Assembly: GCA_023450335.1 (NCBI GenBank)
Contig: JAEXHA010000078.1
Location: 1 to 20,374, forward strand
DNA from: Actinomycetes bacterium
GTDB lineage: Bacteria; Actinomycetota; Actinomycetes; Actinomycetales; Microbacteriaceae
Length of the DNA stretch: 20,374 bases
Direction of reading: 5' to 3'
Position numbers and translations under genes: made by a program. The notes under the pieces were generated by a model. That model had not been told where the DNA came from, did no database searches, and saw only the letters and a list, made by a program, of their open reading frames with translations. Below, piece after piece: positions 14,038-20,374 of this stretch. Position 1 is the first letter of the stretch, and each line of letters opens with the position of its first letter.

Positions 14038-14844
14038 ATGGCCATTGAGCGCATCGAGAACCCGGACGACCCGCGCCTGGCCGACTATCGCGACCTCACC
14101 GACATCGCGCTGCGCCGGGTGCTCGAACCCGCCGGCGGGCTGTACATCGCCGAATCCGCAAAGGTCATCGCACGGGCGATCGCCGCGGGGCACCGTCCGC
14201 GCTCCGTGCTCGTGCAGGAGAAATGGCTCGCCGACGTCGAGCCGCTCGCGGGGGTCGCTCCCGTGTATGTCGTCACGGACGAGATCGCCCAGCGCGTGAC
14301 GGGCTACGCGGTGCACCGGGGTGCGCTCGCCGCGATGCATCGCCCCGAGCTGCCGCCCGCCGCCGACGTCGTGGCCGGGGCGCGCACGGTGCTCGTGCTC
14401 GAGGACATCGTCGACCACACCAACGTCGGCGCGGCGTTTCGCGCCGCCGCCGGACTCGGTGTCGACGCGGTGCTCGTGACGCCCCGGTGCGCCGACCCGC
14501 TGTATCGCCGCAGCGTCCGCGTGAGCATGGGGACGGTGTTCCAGGTGCCGTGGACGCGCCTGCCGGAGTGGCACGCGCCAAACGGCCCATCGGGCGCCGC
14601 GATTCTGCACGATGCGGGTCTGCACGTGGCCGCGCTCGCGCTCGCCGAGGACGCGGTGCCGCTGGATGTCTTCGCCGCATCGCGCCCCGAACGCGTCGCG
14701 GTGCTCATGGGCGCCGAGGGTGACGGGCTGTCACGGCGCGCGCTGGCGGCCGCCGACACCGTCGTCACGATCCCGATGTCGGGCGGAGTGGATTCGCTCA
14801 ACGTCGCCGCGGCGGCGGCCGTCGCGCTGTGGGCACTGCGCTGA
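14038..14844 (+). CDS. SpoU/TrmH-family RNA 2'-O-ribose methyltransferase
   Basis: A 268-residue enzyme that transfers a methyl group from S-adenosylmethionine to a ribose 2'-OH in rRNA or tRNA. The SPOUT knot motifs are complete: EDIVDHTNVGAAFRAA (motif 1 with the conserved Asn and Arg), VLMGAEGDGLSRRAL (motif 2) and IPMSGGVDSLNVAAAAAVAL (motif 3). A short N-terminal substrate-binding domain (ESAKVIARAI, VLVQEKWL) precedes it. The exact RNA target is open. ATG 14038 is chosen because GGAAGAG (14024-14030) precedes it by 7 nt; the open frame extends upstream only by running through the repeat array. A weak GTGCG/CGCAC hairpin (14857-14873) follows the gene. Confidence 0.92.
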   Translation: MAIERIENPDDPRLADYRDLTDIALRRVLEPAGGLYIAESAKVIARAIAAGHRPRSVLVQEKWLADVEPLAGVAPVYVVTDEIAQRVTGYAVHRGALAAMHRPELPPAADVVAGARTVLVLEDIVDHTNVGAAFRAAAGLGVDAVLVTPRCADPLYRRSVRVSMGTVFQVPWTRLPEWHAPNGPSGAAILHDAGLHVAALALAEDAVPLDVFAASRPERVAVLMGAEGDGLSRRALAAADTVVTIPMSGGVDSLNVAAAAAVALWALR

Positions 14845-14950
14845 AGTACGCGCTGAGTGCGAGAGAGGCGCACGGGATGCCACTGTCACACGCTCCGGGC
14901 GGCGATACGCGCTCGGAGGCGGTGGACACATGCGCGAAACGCGGCGGGCG

Positions 14951-14956
14951 TAGGCT
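14951..14956 (+). promoter_or_regulatory. -10 box (TAGGCT) of leaderless sirtuin gene
   Basis: TAGGCT is followed by CTGCGC (6 nt) and ATG 14963. No ribosome binding site is present. Confidence 0.55.
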
Positions 14957-14962
14957 CTGCGC

Positions 14963-15817
14963 ATGACGTCGGTGCGGCAAGCGGAGCAGATGGAGGCCAC
15001 GGCCGCGGCCGCGTTGGACGAGGCCGTCCGCACGCTGGCCGGCCGCCGCATCGCGGTGCTGACCGGCGCGGGCGTGTCAACCGATTCGGGGATTCCGGAC
15101 TATCGCGGCCAGGGGTCCCGGCTGCGCACGCCGATGACCGTGCAGCAGTTCCTCTCCGGTGCGCAGTTCCGCCGGCGCTACTGGGTCGGCAGCCACCTGG
15201 GGTGGCGTGCGTTCGCCGCCGCAGGACCCAACGCCGGCCACGCGGCGCTGGCCGTCTTGGAACAGGCCGGGGCGGCGACCGGCGTCATCACCCAGAATGT
15301 CGACGGGCTGCATCTGCGCGCCGGCAGCCGCCGCGTCGTCGAACTGCACGGCACGATGCGCCGCGTGGGATGCCTGCACTGCGGGCAGGTGTTCGACCGC
15401 CGCGACCTCGCGCAGCGCATCGAGGCCGACAACCCCTGGATCACCGTGCCCGACGCGGTCGCGCTCGGCCCCGACGGCGACGTCCTGCCCGAGAGCAGCG
15501 ATGAGTTCGTCGTCCCCGACTGCAGCGTGTGCGGCGGCGTGCTCAAACCCGATGTCGTGTTCTTCGGCGAGTTCGTGCCGGCCGAACGGTTCCGCCAGGC
15601 CGAGCAGCTGGTGGCGCTCAGCGACGCCCTCGTCGTGGCCGGATCGTCCCTCGTCGTCAACTCCGGTATCCGGCTCGTCGAACGCGCCCGCCGCCGGCGC
15701 CTGCCCGTGGTGATCGTCAACCGCGGCCAGACCCGCGCCGACGCCCGCGCGACGGTGAAGATCGACGCCGGCACCTCCGAGGTCCTCACGAGCCTCGCCG
15801 AACGCCTCGCGCGCTGA
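14963..15817 (+). CDS. Sir2-family NAD-dependent protein deacylase, SIRT4-like (class II)
   Basis: A 284-residue sirtuin that uses NAD to remove acyl groups from protein lysines. The NAD site shows GAGVSTDSGIPDYRG at residues 35-49 and TQNVDGLH at 110-117; H129 in ELHG is the catalytic base. Zinc is bound by C137, C140, C187 and C190. The insert between the zinc pairs is long (46 residues) and includes ALGPDGDVLPESSDEF, then LKPDVVFFGEFVP, which recall human SIRT4. That points to class II. SIRT4-type enzymes prefer longer or branched acyl groups, so simple deacetylation should not be assumed. The gene has its own leaderless promoter and lies between the methyltransferase and phosphatase genes. 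Confidence 0.92.
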   Translation: MTSVRQAEQMEATAAAALDEAVRTLAGRRIAVLTGAGVSTDSGIPDYRGQGSRLRTPMTVQQFLSGAQFRRRYWVGSHLGWRAFAAAGPNAGHAALAVLEQAGAATGVITQNVDGLHLRAGSRRVVELHGTMRRVGCLHCGQVFDRRDLAQRIEADNPWITVPDAVALGPDGDVLPESSDEFVVPDCSVCGGVLKPDVVFFGEFVPAERFRQAEQLVALSDALVVAGSSLVVNSGIRLVERARRRRLPVVIVNRGQTRADARATVKIDAGTSEVLTSLAERLAR

Positions 15818-15831
15818 GCCTCCCCGCGACC

Positions 15832-15863
15832 CGGCCCCGCGCCTTCTCTCGTCCGCGGGGCCG
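15832..15863. terminator. Inverted repeat (10-bp arms) between sirtuin and phosphatase genes
   Basis: CGGCCCCGCG (15832-15841) and CGCGGGGCCG (15854-15863) are perfect complements around a 12-nt loop. It may end the sirtuin transcript, or act as an operator, since its right arm directly touches the -10 box at 15864. Confidence 0.5.
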
Positions 15864-15869
15864 TAGGCT
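15864..15869 (+). promoter_or_regulatory. -10 box (TAGGCT) of leaderless phosphatase gene
   Basis: TAGGCT is followed by CGAGGG G-type sequence of 6 nt in total (15870-15875) and GTG 15876. The preceding inverted repeat occupies the -35 and spacer region. Confidence 0.5.
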
Positions 15870-15875
15870 CGAGGG

Positions 15876-16484
15876 GTGACCACCCTGACTCTGGTGCGCC
15901 ACGGCGAGACCGATTGGAACCTGAATCGGCTCATCCAAGGCTCGACCGACATCCCCCTCAATGACACCGGCCGTGCGCAGGCGCGCGCCGCCGCACTGCG
16001 CCTCAAGGAGCAGCTGGCCGACGCCGGACCGATCGTCGTCGCCGCAAGCGACCTGTCGCGCGCCCACGAGACGGCGAGCATCATCGCCGCCGAGCTCGAC
16101 GTCGCCGAGCCTCTCCGCTACCCGGCCCTGCGGGAGCGCGGCTACGGTCAGGCCGAAGGGATGGATGTCCACGCGTTCCGATCGCACTACGGCGACTGGC
16201 ACACCGCCGAAGTGCCCGAGGCCGAACTGTGGGCCGACGTGCGCACCCGTGCGGTGGCCGGCGTGCGCGAAGTCATCCGCGATGCCCGACGAGCCACGGC
16301 TCCGGCCGCCCCCGCGCTCATCGTCGTCTCGCACGGCGCACTCATCCGCGAGCTGATCCGGCACGCGACGGCGGGCGCCTACCCGAGCGAGGGGGAACGA
16401 CTCGCGAACGGCTCGGCGCACACTTTCCTGGTCGAACGCGACAGGCTGCGCCTGCTGTCATACGCCGGCGTCGCGGCCGACTGA
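15876..16484 (+). CDS. Histidine phosphatase family protein (phosphoglycerate mutase-like)
   Basis: A 202-residue cytoplasmic enzyme of the phosphoglycerate-mutase-like family. The N-terminal LVRHGETDWN carries the phospho-accepting H9 with R8, and the second catalytic histidine is H153 in VVSHGALIRE; ASDLSRAHETA and LRERGYG (E87) are the usual partner motifs. Members are mostly acid-type phosphatases on small metabolites; true glycolytic mutases are longer, so I do not call it gpm. Translation from GTG 15876 follows TAGGCT by 6 nt. It is convergent with the CoA-ester lyase gene, 34 bp away, with no clear terminator in that gap. Confidence 0.93.
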   Translation: MTTLTLVRHGETDWNLNRLIQGSTDIPLNDTGRAQARAAALRLKEQLADAGPIVVAASDLSRAHETASIIAAELDVAEPLRYPALRERGYGQAEGMDVHAFRSHYGDWHTAEVPEAELWADVRTRAVAGVREVIRDARRATAPAAPALIVVSHGALIRELIRHATAGAYPSEGERLANGSAHTFLVERDRLRLLSYAGVAAD

Positions 16485-16518
16485 AACGCGCCCACTCCCC
16501 GCGCTCAGAGTCCCACCC

Positions 16519-17340
16519 TCAGACCCCGCCGCGCCGCACCAGCGTGCGCGCATGACGCAGTACCGGTTCGTCCACCATGCGGCCCCGATGGCGGAAGACG
16601 CCGGGCTGGCCCTCGGCAGCGGTCAACACCTCGCGCGCCCACGCGACCTCTTCCGGATCCGGGCGATACGCCTCACGGATCACGACGACCTGGTCGGGGT
16701 GGATGCACGCCGTCGCCGCGAAGCCACTCGCGGCGGCATCGCGGGCCTCTCGCGCCAGGCCCTTGTGGTCGGCGATGTCGAGGTGGACCGCGTCGATGGC
16801 CGCCTTTCCGCGGGCGCCTGCCGCCAGCAGAACCCGTGCTCGCGCATACCGGGCGATGTCGCGGTACCCGCCCTTGGCCTTGCGGCTGGATGTGCCGCCC
16901 AGCGATGCGACGAGGTCCTCGGCACCCCACATGAGCGCGGCGACGTTGTCGAGCGCAGCGAGCTTCTCAGCGGCCGCCACGCCACGCGCCGTCTCGCACA
17001 GCGCCACGACGGCGAAGCGCTGGTCGATGCGGCCGGTCTTCCGCGGCGACTGCGCCTTGGCGACCATGATCGTGCGGTAGTCCGTCTGCGACAGGGCCGC
17101 CAGATCGGCGTCGAACGCCGGTGTGCCGACAGGATTGACCCGCACGATGACGTGCCGCGGGTCGAGGTCGGAGTCGATCAGCGCGCCCCGTGCGAACGCC
17201 TTGGCGTCGGGGGCGACGGCATCCTCCAGATCGAGGATGACGGTGTCCGCACGCGCGGCGGCCTTCGCGTAGCGTTCGGGGCGGTCCGCCGGGCAGAACA
17301 GCAGCGCGGGGCCGAGGCCGAACGCGTCGATGTCGATCAT
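16519..17340 (-). CDS. CoA-ester lyase, CitE/HpcH-HpaI family (Rv2498c-like)
   Basis: A 273-residue TIM-barrel lyase. Typical residues are seen: VILDLEDAV (E39, D40), R67 in VRVNP, E116 in LCETARG and D142 in WGAEDL, for CoA-ester binding and Mg-dependent C-C cleavage. Its gene order matches the mycobacterial citE (Rv2498c), reported to split HMG-CoA-type and citramalyl-type esters in leucine and itaconate breakdown; I infer the same role but cannot exclude malyl-CoA-type substrates. It is last in the operon, 25 bp after the alpha/beta hydrolase gene. ATG 17340 is preferred; GTG 17349 upstream would add three residues. A TACCGT box 7 nt before the ATG may give an extra internal promoter. Confidence 0.88.
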   Translation of the reverse strand: MIDIDAFGLGPALLFCPADRPERYAKAAARADTVILDLEDAVAPDAKAFARGALIDSDLDPRHVIVRVNPVGTPAFDADLAALSQTDYRTIMVAKAQSPRKTGRIDQRFAVVALCETARGVAAAEKLAALDNVAALMWGAEDLVASLGGTSSRKAKGGYRDIARYARARVLLAAGARGKAAIDAVHLDIADHKGLAREARDAAASGFAATACIHPDQVVVIREAYRPDPEEVAWAREVLTAAEGQPGVFRHRGRMVDEPVLRHARTLVRRGGV

Positions 17341-17347
17341 GGTCTTC

Positions 17348-17353
17348 ACGGTA
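17348..17353 (-). promoter_or_regulatory. Possible internal -10 box (TACCGT) for the CoA-ester lyase gene
   Basis: On the minus strand TACCGT is followed by 7 nt (GAAGACC) and ATG 17340. Because the gene also follows others in an operon, this may be coincidence. Confidence 0.3.
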
Positions 17354-17365
17354 TCGCGCGGGACC

Positions 17366-18301
17366 TCACGTCCCGTCGAGCCCCGCTCGCCGGGCGATCT
17401 CACGGCTGAGGGCATGGGGTGCGTCTTCGCTGGGGCTGTGGCCGCCGGCGGTCACCATCACGTCGGCCCCGATCCGCGCCGCGTACGCACGGTGCAGTCG
17501 CTCGGGCCACAGGTCACGCGCGCCGGTGACCACGAGCTTGGGCGCATCGATCGCCGCAAGAGCCTCGTCGAGGTCGGGCGTGGCGGACATGATCTCGAAG
17601 ATGTCCGCGACGCTGTCGCGCCGGGTGAGCGCGAAGCGCTCCCGCACGAACGCGATGCGGTGTCGGGGCGCGCGGTTGAGGTTGCGCCCGATTCCCCACA
17701 TCACAAGCGGCGCGGCCTTGCGTGCCGCGATGACGCGCGCGAGCGGCCCGAGCCCCCTGATGCGACCGAACGCCGCCCCGGCCACCGGCGGTGCGGAGAT
17801 CAGCGTGAGCGATCCGATCGCTTCGGGGAACCGCGCGGCGAGCTGCGCCACGACGGTGCCGGCGAACGAGTACCCGACCAGGTGCGCGGGCACCGGTCCG
17901 ATCGCGAGCACGGCCTTCAGATCCTCGACGAACAGGTCGAGATCGTACGCACCGCGCACGGGCCGCAGGTTCTCGGGCCCGGCCCGGTGCGACTCGTACT
18001 GACCCGCCATGTCGAAGGTCTCCACGCGCAGGCCCGCTGCCGCCAGCAGCGGCAGCATGACGATGAAATCTTCTTTCGACCCGGTGATGCCGGGAACGAG
18101 CACGACGCGAGGTGCATCGGGCTGCCCGGCCACCAGCCCGGCGAGTCGGCCGCTGGGCACCGAGTACTCGATGCGCATGACTCCGGCGGGCAGGTCGCGC
18201 CACGCCACATCACCCAGGGCGGCATCCCGCTCCCGCGCATCGGCGTCGGTGAGAGTGCGCACGTCGACGGGGCCGGTGTGTGCCGGCGGCACGACGCTCA
18301 C
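17366..18301 (-). CDS. Alpha/beta hydrolase inserted in the leucine-catabolism operon
   Basis: A 311-residue alpha/beta-fold hydrolase. The oxyanion strand VVLVPGITGSKEDF (about 66-79) precedes the nucleophile elbow GYSFAG (S145). The acid is D in VTGARDLW (about 262) and the base H lies in AGGHSPSED (about 293). The substrate is unknown; a thioesterase or lactonase step in CoA-ester metabolism is a guess from context. The GTG start overlaps the MaoC stop by 4 nt (GTGA), which implies translational coupling. It sits between the MaoC and CitE homologues; I do not recall a counterpart in the mycobacterial cluster. Confidence 0.85.
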   Translation of the reverse strand: MSVVPPAHTGPVDVRTLTDADARERDAALGDVAWRDLPAGVMRIEYSVPSGRLAGLVAGQPDAPRVVLVPGITGSKEDFIVMLPLLAAAGLRVETFDMAGQYESHRAGPENLRPVRGAYDLDLFVEDLKAVLAIGPVPAHLVGYSFAGTVVAQLAARFPEAIGSLTLISAPPVAGAAFGRIRGLGPLARVIAARKAAPLVMWGIGRNLNRAPRHRIAFVRERFALTRRDSVADIFEIMSATPDLDEALAAIDAPKLVVTGARDLWPERLHRAYAARIGADVMVTAGGHSPSEDAPHALSREIARRAGLDGT

Positions 18302-18783
18302 GATGCCGCCTGCCCGGCCCGGTCACGGCACCACATGAGGGCGACGCGGGATGCCGTGGCCACCACTGTGCCGTCCTGGTTACGACCGGTGTGGCGCATC
18401 GTGACGATGCCCTGGCCCGGACGCGAGTCCGACAGCCGCTTGTCGACCACCTCGGTGTCCACGTACAGCGTGTCGCCGTGGAACAGCGGCGCCGGGAAGG
18501 CGATGTCACTGAGTCCCAGCTGCGCGACCAGGGTGCCCTGGGTCAGCTGGGCCACCGACGCCCCGACCATCGTCGCGAGCGTCCACATGGAGTTCATGAG
18601 GCGCTGCCCGAACGGCTGGGTCGCCGCGTACGCGGCATCGAGGTGCAGCGGCTGCACGTTCATCGTGAGGGAGGAGAACAGCACGTTGTCGGCCTCGGTG
18701 GCGGTACGGCCCGGCCGGTGTGCGTAGACGGCGCCGACCTCGAACTCCTCGTAGTAGAGGCCGCGCTGGACGATCTCGGTCAC
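18298..18783 (-). CDS. MaoC-like hot-dog hydratase
   Basis: A 161-residue protein with the MaoC dehydratase fold, which adds water to enoyl-CoA esters. The hydratase loop is present as TEADNVLFSSLTMNVQPLHLD, where D34-type Asp and H in PLHLD form the catalytic pair, followed by PFGQRLMN and a GDTLYVDTEVV strand. The likely substrate is an unsaturated branched CoA ester of leucine breakdown, by analogy with Rv2499c. The GTG start is 9 bp after the acyl-CoA dehydrogenase stop, and its own stop overlaps the next start (GTGA). Confidence in the fold is high, in the substrate low. Confidence 0.88.
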   Translation of the reverse strand: MTEIVQRGLYYEEFEVGAVYAHRPGRTATEADNVLFSSLTMNVQPLHLDAAYAATQPFGQRLMNSMWTLATMVGASVAQLTQGTLVAQLGLSDIAFPAPLFHGDTLYVDTEVVDKRLSDSRPGQGIVTMRHTGRNQDGTVVATASRVALMWCRDRAGQAAS

Positions 18784-18792
18784 ACCACCACG

Positions 18793-19956
18793 CTACTGCG
18801 CCACACCCAATGCCCGCGCCACCACGAGCAGCTGCACCTCGGTCGTTCCCTCACCGATCTCGAGGATCTTCGAGTCGCGGTAATGCCGCGCCACGGAGAA
18901 CTCGTTCATGAATCCGTTGCCACCGAAGATCTGGGTCGCGTCGCGGGCGTTGTCCATGGCCGCGTCGCTCGCGGTGAGCTTGGCCAGCGCCGCCTCGGTC
19001 TTGAAGGGCTTGCCCGCCACAAGCAAGCGTGCGGCGTGCAGCCACGCCAGTCGGGCCGTGTGCACGCGCTGCTGCATGCGGGCCAGCATGAACTGGATGC
19101 CCTGACGTGACGCCAGCGGCTGGCCGAACACCGTACGCGCGTTCGCGTAGTCGACCGCGGCCTGAAGGCACCCCTCGGCCGCGCCGGTCGACAGCGCCGC
19201 GATGGCGATGCGCCCCTCGTCGAGGATGTGCAGGAAGTTCGCGAATCCCCGTCCTCGCTGGCCCAGCAGATTGCCGGCGGGCACCCGTGCGCCCTGGAAG
19301 GTGAGCGGATGGGTGTCGGAGGCGTGCCAGCCCACCTTGTCGTACGCCGGCTCCACGGTGAAGCCGGGCGTGCCGCTGGGCACGATGATCGTCGAGATCT
19401 CCTTGCGGTCGCCGTCCTGCCCGGTGACGGCGGTCACCGTCACGAATCGGGTGATGGCGGTGCCCGAGTTCGTGATGAACTGCTTGGCGCCGTCGATGAC
19501 CCACTCCTCGCCCTCGAGACGCGCCGTGGTGCGTGTGGCCCCGGCATCCGACCCCGCTTCGGGTTCGGTGAGCCCGAAGCCGGCCAGCGCGCGCCCGGCG
19601 AGGAGGTCGGGCAGCAACTCCTGCTTCTGCTGCTCGGAGCCGAACCGGAAGACCGGCATGGCCCCCAGGCTCACGCCGGCTTCGAGGGTGATCGCGATCG
19701 ACTGGTCGACGCGGCCGAGTGCTTCGATGGCCAGGCACAGCGTCAGGTAGTCGCCGCCCTGGCCGCCGTAGTCCTCGGGGAACGGCAGGCCGAACAGCCC
19801 CATTTCCCCCATCTGGGCGACGACCTCCAGCGGCAGGGTCTTCGTGCGGTCGGCCTCGTAGGCGTGCGCAGCGACGACCTCGTCGGCGAACGCGCGGACG
19901 AGCCGAGCCAGTTCGAGCTGCTCGTCGTCGAGGTCGTAGGCGGACAGGTCGATCAT
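18793..19956 (-). CDS. Acyl-CoA dehydrogenase (FadE19/isovaleryl-CoA dehydrogenase-like)
   Basis: A 387-residue flavoenzyme that makes enoyl-CoA from acyl-CoA and passes electrons to ETF. The signatures are GFGLTEPEAGSDAG (substrate and FAD site), DEGRIAIAALSTGAAEG, and at the end RDSKILEIGEGTTEVQ. The glutamate in EGTTE (about residue 369) stands at the position of the classic catalytic base; true isovaleryl-CoA dehydrogenases have Ala or Gly there and use another Glu, so isovaleryl-CoA is not assured. A branched short-chain substrate is inferred from the operon. ATG 19956 has GGAGGA 6 nt upstream and overlaps the carboxylase stop (ATGA). Confidence 0.92.
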   Translation of the reverse strand: MIDLSAYDLDDEQLELARLVRAFADEVVAAHAYEADRTKTLPLEVVAQMGEMGLFGLPFPEDYGGQGGDYLTLCLAIEALGRVDQSIAITLEAGVSLGAMPVFRFGSEQQKQELLPDLLAGRALAGFGLTEPEAGSDAGATRTTARLEGEEWVIDGAKQFITNSGTAITRFVTVTAVTGQDGDRKEISTIIVPSGTPGFTVEPAYDKVGWHASDTHPLTFQGARVPAGNLLGQRGRGFANFLHILDEGRIAIAALSTGAAEGCLQAAVDYANARTVFGQPLASRQGIQFMLARMQQRVHTARLAWLHAARLLVAGKPFKTEAALAKLTASDAAMDNARDATQIFGGNGFMNEFSVARHYRDSKILEIGEGTTEVQLLVVARALGVAQ

Positions 19957-20374
19957 GGGGTTCCTCCCGGTTGCGCACGCACGTCGGCGAGCACCTCGTC
20001 GCGACGCACCTGGGCGCCGACGGCGACGTGCACCCGTGCGACGCCGTCGTGCGGCGCCGTGACGGCGTGCTCCATCTTCATGGCCTCGATCGTGACGAGC
20101 CGGTCGCCGGATGCCACGGTCGCGCCGTCCGCGACGTGCACGGCCACGACCGTGCCGGGCATCGGCGCGCGCAGCTCGGGGTCGACGGCGCCGGTGGCGC
20201 GCTGGGAGGCCGCGTGGCGCTCATCCATCGCCTGGCGACGGGTCACCGGGCGCAGGCGCCAGGCCCGCCCGTCCGCCTGCACCCAGACGGCCCCGTCGTC
20301 GTCGAATGCGACCGGGGTGGATGCCGGCGCCCCGCCCGCGTCGCCTCCGGCATCCGCACGGTCGGTCGCGCCCG
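19953..20374 (-). CDS. Acyl-CoA carboxylase alpha subunit, C-terminal biotin-carrier domain (AccA1-like), cut by window edge
   Basis: The last 139 residues of a biotin-dependent carboxylase subunit are seen; the gene continues beyond 20374. The biotin carrier domain has the attachment motif EAMKMEH, the lysine lying about 41 residues from the C-terminus, between RAPMPGTVVAVHV and GVARVHVAVG. A Gly/Ala-rich linker precedes it, and a small BT-type domain (VWVQADGRAWRLRPVTR). The biotin carboxylase domain is outside the window. Position before an acyl-CoA dehydrogenase, with a 4-nt overlap, suggests the alpha subunit of 3-methylcrotonyl-CoA carboxylase, as AccA1 in mycobacteria; propionyl- or acetyl-CoA carboxylase cannot be excluded. 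Confidence 0.85.
   Translation of the reverse strand, partial: GATDRADAGGDAGGAPASTPVAFDDDGAVWVQADGRAWRLRPVTRRQAMDERHAASQRATGAVDPELRAPMPGTVVAVHVADGATVASGDRLVTIEAMKMEHAVTAPHDGVARVHVAVGAQVRRDEVLADVRAQPGGTP

Noticed and set aside
15876..16484. Glycolytic phosphoglycerate mutase (gpm)
   Set aside because: At 202 residues it is too short and lacks the mutase insert; it is a general histidine phosphatase.
18793..19956. Naming the acyl-CoA dehydrogenase as isovaleryl-CoA dehydrogenase
   Set aside because: The classic catalytic glutamate (EGTTE) is present where isovaleryl-CoA dehydrogenases have Ala or Gly.

Overview
The window is GC-rich throughout. Gene families, GTG starts and codon use point to an actinobacterium, most likely Microbacteriaceae and probably Microbacterium-like. 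The pointers are the DUF222-HNH nuclease, a PAC2 protein, an MbfA/VIT-type protein, an actinobacterial helicase family, many leaderless starts behind TANNNT boxes, and a leucine-catabolism cluster ordered as in mycobacteria. Most of it is ordinary chromosome. The two ends are cut through genes: a HAD hydrolase on the left and a biotin-carrying acyl-CoA carboxylase subunit on the right.

Left part (1-7439): a HAD phosphatase (-), a PAC2 protein (+), undecaprenyl-diphosphatase uppP and an M20 metallopeptidase in one operon (-), and, divergent from these, an amidohydrolase and a Cys/Met-metabolism PLP enzyme (+). Next come a DUF6226-like protein (-) and a probable uracil-DNA-glycosylase-fold protein (+).

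Accessory-looking patch (7440-9714): a 374-bp gap holds remains of a small minus-strand gene and a near-perfect palindrome. It is followed by a DUF222-HNH nuclease gene with two internal tandem duplications, then a long hairpin and tRNA-Leu(GAG). One duplication (17 bp) appears to have changed the reading frame of the nuclease C-terminus.

Middle (9831-16484): an MbfA-like ferritin/VIT1 iron or manganese transporter and a DEAD/DEAH-type helicase (both -), then a run of plus-strand genes: SGNH hydrolase, SpoU/TrmH rRNA/tRNA methyltransferase, SIRT4-like sirtuin and histidine phosphatase. Between the SGNH gene and the methyltransferase lies a non-coding array of about ten 20-bp units with an 80-bp higher-order period.

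Right part (16519-20374): a minus-strand operon with overlapping or nearly touching genes: biotin carrier domain of an acyl-CoA carboxylase alpha subunit, acyl-CoA dehydrogenase, MaoC-like hydratase, alpha/beta hydrolase, CitE-like CoA-ester lyase. Apart from the alpha/beta hydrolase, this matches the accA1-fadE19-maoC-citE order of Mycobacterium tuberculosis, linked to leucine and itaconate breakdown. A SIRT4-like sirtuin close by is suggestive, because mammalian SIRT4 removes acyl marks formed in the same pathway.

The strongest genome-wide pattern is transcriptional: about ten genes have a TANNNT box 6-8 nt before the start codon and no Shine-Dalgarno sequence, as expected for leaderless mRNAs.
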